A stretch of 10,785 nt of DNA from Clostridiales bacterium UBA1248 (GTDB taxonomy: Bacteria > Bacillota > Clostridia > Oscillospirales > CAG-272). How positions within the stretch are numbered: the first letter of the stretch is position 1; every line of letters starts with the position of its first letter. A program made the position numbers and the translations under genes. Below are positions 6,850 to 10,785 of this stretch, piece by piece. Where the stretch lies: NCBI GenBank assembly GCA_002308615.1, contig DBWC01000104.1, positions 17,062-27,846 on the forward strand, written 5' to 3'. Below the pieces are notes generated by a model. The model was not told the origin of the DNA and did no database searches. It saw only the letters and a list, made by a program, of their open reading frames with translations.

Positions 6850-7554
6850 TTATACTCTCCCGTTCAAAAACGCCGTTGCGCGCTCGATAGAATCCTTTGA
6901 ATTGCCCCACGGCTCGTCGGTGTAGCGGTAGTCGAATTTCTTGCAGAACCATGACACGTCCTCGCGCAGGGTGTCAAGATATGCGTTTTCTATGCCTGAT
7001 ACGGCTTTATAAAAGTCGTCGTAATCCTTTTTTGACATGTCGCGTTTCGCGTATTCCACAAAGCGCCTGTAATGCGGAAGGCAGAAAAACGGCTGATCGG
7101 CGGTCTTCTTTCTGAAATCCCCGTCGGTGCTCCACAGATAAACGGCGCACTCGAACATTTTTTCAATATGGAATTCTATTTTGCCGCAGACGTAGCAGCT
7201 TTCCTCTAACTTTTTAAGGTCATCGCATACGACGTTCCCCTTGCCCTTTATCAGCGGCATCAAGCCCTTTGCCTTGACTTTCTTTGAAACCTCGTCAAGG
7301 TGGGATTCGAGCATCAAAGCTATACCGAGGCGGTTTTTCATCAAAAGCATCATATCGTAATGCTTTTTGCAGAAGCCCAGCTCGTTTGTCTTTATGCGTA
7401 TATCCGGCTCCATCATCGAAGCGCCGGTTATGAGATCAAGCTCGTTTTTCTGCAAGATCTCTTTCATCGTGCAGAACGGACAGCCGCACGTTTTGTCCGC
7501 CTGGGATTTTTCAAACGCGGTATTTACGGGAATTGTGTATATCTGTTCTTTCAT
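6850..7554 (-). CDS. DUF6062 family protein, Cys-rich, function unknown
   Basis: I recognise this 234-residue protein as DUF6062 from KEQIYTIPVNTAFEKS at the start, SMMEPDIRIKTNELGFCKKH (46-65), NRLGIALMLESHL (73-85), and the C-terminal block VSWFCKKFDYRYTDEPWGNS (199-218). It carries possible metal-binding pairs: CGCPFC near the start (residues 23-28), CKKH (62-65), CYVCG in the middle, and FCLPH in the second half, a spaced Cys/His set that suggests one or two zinc or Fe-S sites. No signal peptide or membrane segment is seen, so it should be cytosolic. The ATG (7552-7554) has a strong AGGAG (7563-7567) 8 nt upstream. It is transcribed alone, divergent from the glycosylase operon, and ends at a strong terminator. 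No reaction is known to me for the family. Confidence 0.85.
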   Translation of the reverse strand: MKEQIYTIPVNTAFEKSQADKTCGCPFCTMKEILQKNELDLITGASMMEPDIRIKTNELGFCKKHYDMMLLMKNRLGIALMLESHLDEVSKKVKAKGLMPLIKGKGNVVCDDLKKLEESCYVCGKIEFHIEKMFECAVYLWSTDGDFRKKTADQPFFCLPHYRRFVEYAKRDMSKKDYDDFYKAVSGIENAYLDTLREDVSWFCKKFDYRYTDEPWGNSKDSIERATAFLNGRV

Positions 7555-7577
7555 CTTTATATCTCCTTTTCGATAAT

Positions 7578-7606
7578 ATCATATCAAAAAAATAAGGAAA
7601 AATCAA
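7578..7606 (-). promoter_or_regulatory. Promoter of the DUF6062 gene
   Basis: On the minus strand TTGATT (7601-7606) is followed after 17 nt by TATGAT (7578-7583). Transcription should begin near 7571, just before the AGGAG at 7563-7567. The box overlaps the ribosome binding site region of the divergent glycosylase gene. I found no convincing plus-strand promoter in this 57-bp gap; TATCAT at 7577-7582 lacks a usable -35. Confidence 0.65.
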
Positions 7607-7611
7607 GTATT

Positions 7612-8436
7612 ATGAGCGATATTCTTGTGCTTAAACGGCCGAAACACTTCGATCTTGATAAAATTTTTGACTGCGGGCAGGCGTTCCGGTTTGAAAAAGA
7701 CGAGGACGGCGTCTGGGAGGGCGTCGCTTTCGGCAGAGTTTTACGCATATCTCAGGACAGTGAAAACGTATATCTTCACTGTACGAAAGAAGAATATGAG
7801 GATATCTGGGAAAAATATCTCGGGCTCGATACGGATTACGACGCCGTGAACGACGATATAAAAAACCACTTTGAAAACGACGTTATAATAAAAGCAATGG
7901 AAAAAGGCGACGGTATAAGGATCTTAAGACAAGACCCGTGGGAAACGCTGTGCAGCTTTATAATATCGCAAAACAACAACATACCGAGAATAAAATCGCT
8001 CATAACAGCCGTCTGCAAAAGCTACGGCGAGGAATTTGAATACGACGGCAAGAAATACTACGCGTTTCCGACGCCAAAGGCGCTGCTCGCGGCGGGAGAA
8101 GAAGGGCTTAAAGCGCTTAAGGTCGGCTTCCGCGCCGGATATCTGATATCCGCGGCGGAGCACTGCGCGTCCGGCATGGATCTGTGCAGGATAAGAGACG
8201 AGTATACATACGAGCAGGGTTTGGAAGAGCTTTGCACGATAAAGGGCGTGGGGCCGAAGGTCGCGTCCTGCACTCTGCTTTTCGCGCTTGAAAAGACGAG
8301 CGCATTCCCGGTGGACGTCTGGATAAAAAAGACTATCGATAAATATTTTGACGGAAAGCTCGATACGTCGGCGCTCGGAGAGTACGCCGGTATAGCCCAG
8401 CAATACCTGTTTTACTACGAAAGGAATCTGCAATGA
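7612..8436 (+). CDS. ogg: 8-oxoguanine DNA glycosylase, OGG1-type (HhH-GPD)
   Basis: This 274-residue enzyme should excise 8-oxoguanine paired with cytosine and cut the abasic site by beta-elimination. Residues 1-105 are the OGG N-terminal domain (FDCGQAFRF at 19-27). The HhH-GPD core follows: SQNNNIPRIKSL (119-130), then the hairpin IKGVGPKVASC (210-220) with Lys216 at the position of the catalytic lysine of OGG1 (K249 in human), and PVDVW (233-237) with Asp235 as the catalytic aspartate. No C-terminal Fe-S Cys cluster is present, as expected for OGG1 rather than MutY or Nth. The ATG at 7612 is chosen because the family N-terminus begins here and AAGGA lies at 7594-7598; the open frame further upstream only reads antisense through the DUF6062 gene. 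The TGA overlaps the next ATG by 4 nt. Confidence 0.93.
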   Translation: MSDILVLKRPKHFDLDKIFDCGQAFRFEKDEDGVWEGVAFGRVLRISQDSENVYLHCTKEEYEDIWEKYLGLDTDYDAVNDDIKNHFENDVIIKAMEKGDGIRILRQDPWETLCSFIISQNNNIPRIKSLITAVCKSYGEEFEYDGKKYYAFPTPKALLAAGEEGLKALKVGFRAGYLISAAEHCASGMDLCRIRDEYTYEQGLEELCTIKGVGPKVASCTLLFALEKTSAFPVDVWIKKTIDKYFDGKLDTSALGEYAGIAQQYLFYYERNLQ

Positions 8437-9161
8437 TAATAAAACCCAAAAATACGACTATAGCGTACCGCTGCCCTACGTGCGGTCAGGCGGTCAAGAG
8501 CATGGTAGGCGTGTTTGCGCTTTCGGGAGATATGATAAAGCTCAAATGCCCGAAATTCGACAGCGAAATGAAGCTGACGTATACGTCGGACGGCAAAATA
8601 AGGCTCTCCGTGCCTTGCTTCGTCTGCGGGACGGATCACGAATTCATACTGTCAAAGACGTCCGTCCTCGAGCGTCCGCTCACGCTTCTGGCTTGCCCGT
8701 TGTCCGGCATGGACGTGTGCTTTATCGGTACAAAGGAAAACGTGGAAGAACAGCTGCAAAGAGCGGAAAAAGAGCTCTACGATCTGCTTGAGGAAAACGA
8801 CGCGCTCGATTACTTCGATAACGAAGACGAGGATGAATACAAAGGCCCGACGTCGCCTGATCTGTCGCTGTTGCCGATGATATCGACCGTCACGAAAGAG
8901 CTTTTATACGACGGGAAAATATACTGCGGCTGCGCGGTAAAGCAGGGAAATTCGCTTTCGTCCGGCGACGTGAACAATATGCTGCTTTTAGGCGGCGAGC
9001 CGGAGAACAACTGCAACGGCGACATAGAGCTTGTAGTAAGATACGAGTCTTTTGCGATCCGCTGCTGCAGCTGCGGCTGTGAATATAAAATAACGGAGGA
9101 CAATTTCGACCGCTTCTGTGAGGCGGACGAGATAACTCTTACAAGAAAGAATATGAAGTAA
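8433..9161 (+). CDS. Unrecognised Cys-rich, zinc-ribbon-like protein
   Basis: I do not recognise this 242-residue protein. It has 15 cysteines: C14-x2-C17 (RCPTCGQ), C39, C62-x2-C65 (CFVCG), C88 (LACPL), C96, C165/C167 (YCGCAV), C194, and a CCSCGC cluster (211-216), plus C229. The first half reads like one or two zinc ribbons with beta-rich flanks. The middle (about 100-140) is a charged helix, EEQLQRAEKELYDLLEENDA, running into an acidic NEDEDE stretch. The second half looks like another small ribbon fold. There is no signal peptide or membrane segment. The start is the ATG at 8433, with AAGGA (8421-8425) 7 nt upstream, and it overlaps the glycosylase stop by 4 nt. The M18 aminopeptidase gene follows after 15 nt, so all three are probably one operon. 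DNA or RNA binding is a guess from the ribbons only. Confidence 0.85.
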   Translation: MIIKPKNTTIAYRCPTCGQAVKSMVGVFALSGDMIKLKCPKFDSEMKLTYTSDGKIRLSVPCFVCGTDHEFILSKTSVLERPLTLLACPLSGMDVCFIGTKENVEEQLQRAEKELYDLLEENDALDYFDNEDEDEYKGPTSPDLSLLPMISTVTKELLYDGKIYCGCAVKQGNSLSSGDVNNMLLLGGEPENNCNGDIELVVRYESFAIRCCSCGCEYKITEDNFDRFCEADEITLTRKNMK

Positions 9162-9176
9162 AGAGAGGATAAGAAA

Positions 9177-10586
9177 ATGCCAAAGAACGAAAAGAAAAAA
9201 TCGGAAGCCGAGCTTTTGAAGGAAAAACTTCTGTATAAGAAAAAATCGGCGTTTGAAAAATGCCCGGACGAAAAAGAAGCGGCGTTTGCATACTGCGAGG
9301 AATATAAAAAATTCCTTGACAACGCAAAGACGGAAAGAGACGCTTCCGCTTACTCCATAGCGCTTGCAAAGAAAAAAGGCTTCAAGGAATTCAAATTCGG
9401 CAAAAAGGTCAAAGCCGGAGAAAAATATTATTTCAATAACCGCGGCAAAAGCGTATATTTCTTTATTATAGGCAGCGAGGATCTTGAAAAAGGCATAGCC
9501 TTAACGGCGGCTCACATAGACTCTCCGCGTCTTGACTTGAAGGCGAATCCCGTTTACGAGGCGGGCGGAATGGCGTTTTTGAAAACGCACTATTACGGCG
9601 GCATCAAAAAATATCAGTGGACGGCTATCCCGTTAGCGCTCCACGGCGTCGTAACGCTTGCCGACGGCAGGACCGTCGACGTTCTTATAGGCGAAGACGA
9701 TTCCGATCCGCTCTTCTACATAAACGATATCCTGCCGCATCTGGCGCGCGATCAGTACGCAAAGCAGGTCGGCGCCGCGATAGAAGGCGAACAGCTCAAT
9801 CTCCTGTCCGGCAGCATCCCGTTTGACAAGGACACGCCCGAGGGCATAAAGCTGAATCTGCTCAAGCTGCTGAACGACAAATACGGCATGACCGAGGTCG
9901 ATTTCCAGTCCGCGGAGCTCTGCGCGGTCCCCGCGATGAAAGCCCGCGACATAGGTCTCGACAGATCGCTCATCGCCGCGTACGGCCACGACGACAAAGT
10001 CTGCGCTTATCCGGAGATCTCCGCGATCCTGTCGCTTGACAAGCCGAAAAAGACCGTTATGAGCATACTTGCCGATAAAGAAGAGACCGGATCCGACGGC
10101 AACACCGGTATGAAGACGAGCGCTTTCTGCGATATCATAGCGGATATCTGCGCGACACTCGGTAAAAACGAGCGCATCGTCCGCGCAAATTCAATGTGTC
10201 TGTCCGCGGACGTTTCCGCGGCTTACGACCCGAACTTTGCCGGAGCCTATGAGATAAACAACTCCGCACTCATCAACTGCGGCATAGCGCTTTCCAAATA
10301 CACGGGCGGCGGCGGCAAATCGAGCACAAACGACGCCTCTGGTGAATACGTCGGCAAGATAAGAAAGATATTTGACGAAAATAACGTCGTATGGCAGACC
10401 GCCGAGCTCGGCAAGGTCGACCAGGGCGGCGGCGGAACGGTCGCAAAGTTCATATCGGAAAAGAACATAGACACCGTCGACGTAGGCGTTCCCGTGATCT
10501 CGATGCACGCACCGTACGAGGTAGTATCGAAATTCGACGTTTACAATATGCATAAAGCCGTCGTGGCGTTCTATACGGCAAAATAA
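9177..10586 (+). CDS. M18 family aminopeptidase
   Basis: This 469-residue cytosolic metallo-aminopeptidase removes N-terminal residues from peptides, using two metal ions. Motifs of the M18 family are in order: TAAHIDSPRLD (110-120) with the first ligand His113, YGHDDKVCAY (269-278) with the bridging Asp272 or Asp273, DKEETGS (300-306) with the catalytic and ligand Glu pair, SADVSAAYDPNF (343-354) with ligand Asp345, and ISMHAPYEVVSKFD (441-454) with His444. The length and the GGGGKSSTNDAS segment (377-388) fit the shorter bacterial type-1 (ApeA-like) members. The N-terminus is Lys/Glu-rich with no signal peptide. The ATG has AGAGGA (9164-9169) 7 nt upstream. It is the last gene of the glycosylase operon, with a terminator just after it. 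Specificity (acidic or neutral residues) cannot be read from the sequence. Confidence 0.94.
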   Translation: MPKNEKKKSEAELLKEKLLYKKKSAFEKCPDEKEAAFAYCEEYKKFLDNAKTERDASAYSIALAKKKGFKEFKFGKKVKAGEKYYFNNRGKSVYFFIIGSEDLEKGIALTAAHIDSPRLDLKANPVYEAGGMAFLKTHYYGGIKKYQWTAIPLALHGVVTLADGRTVDVLIGEDDSDPLFYINDILPHLARDQYAKQVGAAIEGEQLNLLSGSIPFDKDTPEGIKLNLLKLLNDKYGMTEVDFQSAELCAVPAMKARDIGLDRSLIAAYGHDDKVCAYPEISAILSLDKPKKTVMSILADKEETGSDGNTGMKTSAFCDIIADICATLGKNERIVRANSMCLSADVSAAYDPNFAGAYEINNSALINCGIALSKYTGGGGKSSTNDASGEYVGKIRKIFDENNVVWQTAELGKVDQGGGGTVAKFISEKNIDTVDVGVPVISMHAPYEVVSKFDVYNMHKAVVAFYTAK

Positions 10587-10601
10587 GAAAAATGAATGTA
10601 T

Positions 10602-10629
10602 GGCGGGAGTTTTCTCCCGCCGCATTTTT
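10602..10629 (+). terminator. Intrinsic terminator of the ogg-Cys-rich protein-M18 operon
   Basis: GGCGGGAG (10602-10609) and CTCCCGCC (10614-10621) form a perfect 8-bp stem around a TTTT loop, followed by GCATTTTT (10622-10629). AAAAATG at 10588-10594 can pair with CATTTTT (10623-10629), so the hairpin could also work on the other strand. Confidence 0.88.
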
Positions 10630-10785
10630 GTAGGGGAGGGGTCTGCCCTCCCGAGTTAAGAGTTGAGATTTAAGAGTTAAGAGTCGGTGTCGCTGCGCGA
10701 CATTCTGTGCGCTTCGCGCTCTTGGGGTTCCCCCGCCCGTGAACCCCCAAAAACTCGACAAGCTCGTTTTCGGGGAACCCCGGTC
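10630..10785. repeat. Noncoding tail with palindromes and a tandem heptamer array
   Basis: No gene is supported here. In order: a perfect 7-bp palindrome, GGGAGGG (10634-10640) with CCCTCCC (10646-10652); a tandem array of the heptamer GAGTTAA (10653-10680, four units with small variations and a degenerate fifth to 10687); and small GC-rich inverted repeats around 10688-10720. Then comes a longer hairpin, TTGGGGTTC (10722-10730) against GAACCCCCAA (10741-10750), and a further GGGGAACCCC (10772-10781) that is also complementary to GGGGTTCCCC (10724-10733). The element is cut by the window end, so its full size is unknown. It looks like a dispersed intergenic repeat rather than a regulatory site, which is inference. 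Confidence 0.6.

Noticed and set aside
7300..7611. Upstream extension of the 8-oxoguanine glycosylase frame
   Set aside because: These 104 codons run antisense through the DUF6062 gene. The family N-terminus and a ribosome binding site are at 7594-7612.
10653..10687. CRISPR-like repeat array
   Set aside because: The units are 7 bp with no spacers and there are no cas genes in the window.
10450..10761. Minus-strand frame across the tail
   Set aside because: It overlaps the end of the M18 gene and the terminator, and reads through palindromes and the heptamer array. The residue mix is Arg-rich noise.

Overview
The window looks like chromosomal DNA from an uncultured, probably gut-associated, member of the Clostridia (Bacillota). 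The evidence is the family content: DUF951/YyzM, DUF6062, an OGG1-type 8-oxoguanine glycosylase, a TrpX-like lipoprotein, and an Mrp with a Cys-rich N-terminus. AGGAGG-type ribosome binding sites, sigma-A-like promoters with 17-bp spacers, moderate GC and heavy use of ATA for isoleucine fit as well. The assignment is an inference; no rRNA or other taxonomic marker is present. There are ten genes, tightly packed. I see no tRNA, CRISPR array, transposase or phage gene.

Layout. (1) 1-679, minus: the N-terminal part of an ABC-transporter substrate-binding lipoprotein, running off the left edge, with its own strong promoter at 717-745. (2) 908-4359, minus: a four-gene operon read right to left, DUF951 protein, release factor 1 (prfA), a Sua5-CoaE fusion protein, and a membrane-anchored lytic transglycosylase. 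Each junction overlaps (8, 4 and 4 nt). The promoter is at 4401-4429 and the terminator at 862-891. (3) 4470-6787, plus: divergent from the operon, an Mrp/ApbC iron-sulfur carrier ATPase translationally coupled to a solute-binding-like lipoprotein. (4) 6850-7554, minus: a DUF6062 protein, convergent with the lipoprotein gene and ending at a strong terminator that abuts the lipoprotein stop codon. (5) 7612-10586, plus: 8-oxoguanine DNA glycosylase, an unrecognised Cys-rich zinc-ribbon-like protein, and an M18 aminopeptidase, closed by a terminator at 10602-10629. (6) 10630-10785: noncoding DNA with a short palindrome, a tandem heptamer array and longer inverted repeats, cut by the window end.

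The minus-strand operon is housekeeping: translation termination, tRNA t6A modification, the last step of CoA synthesis, and peptidoglycan cleavage. The most unusual gene is the Sua5-CoaE fusion, which puts two complete enzymes from unrelated pathways on one polypeptide with a TTG start. The plus-strand genes combine Fe-S assembly, base-excision repair and peptide turnover with two proteins of unknown function. I found no complete new defence or mobile system. The best leads are the fusion protein, the Cys-rich protein, the Mrp-coupled lipoprotein and the repeat-rich tail.
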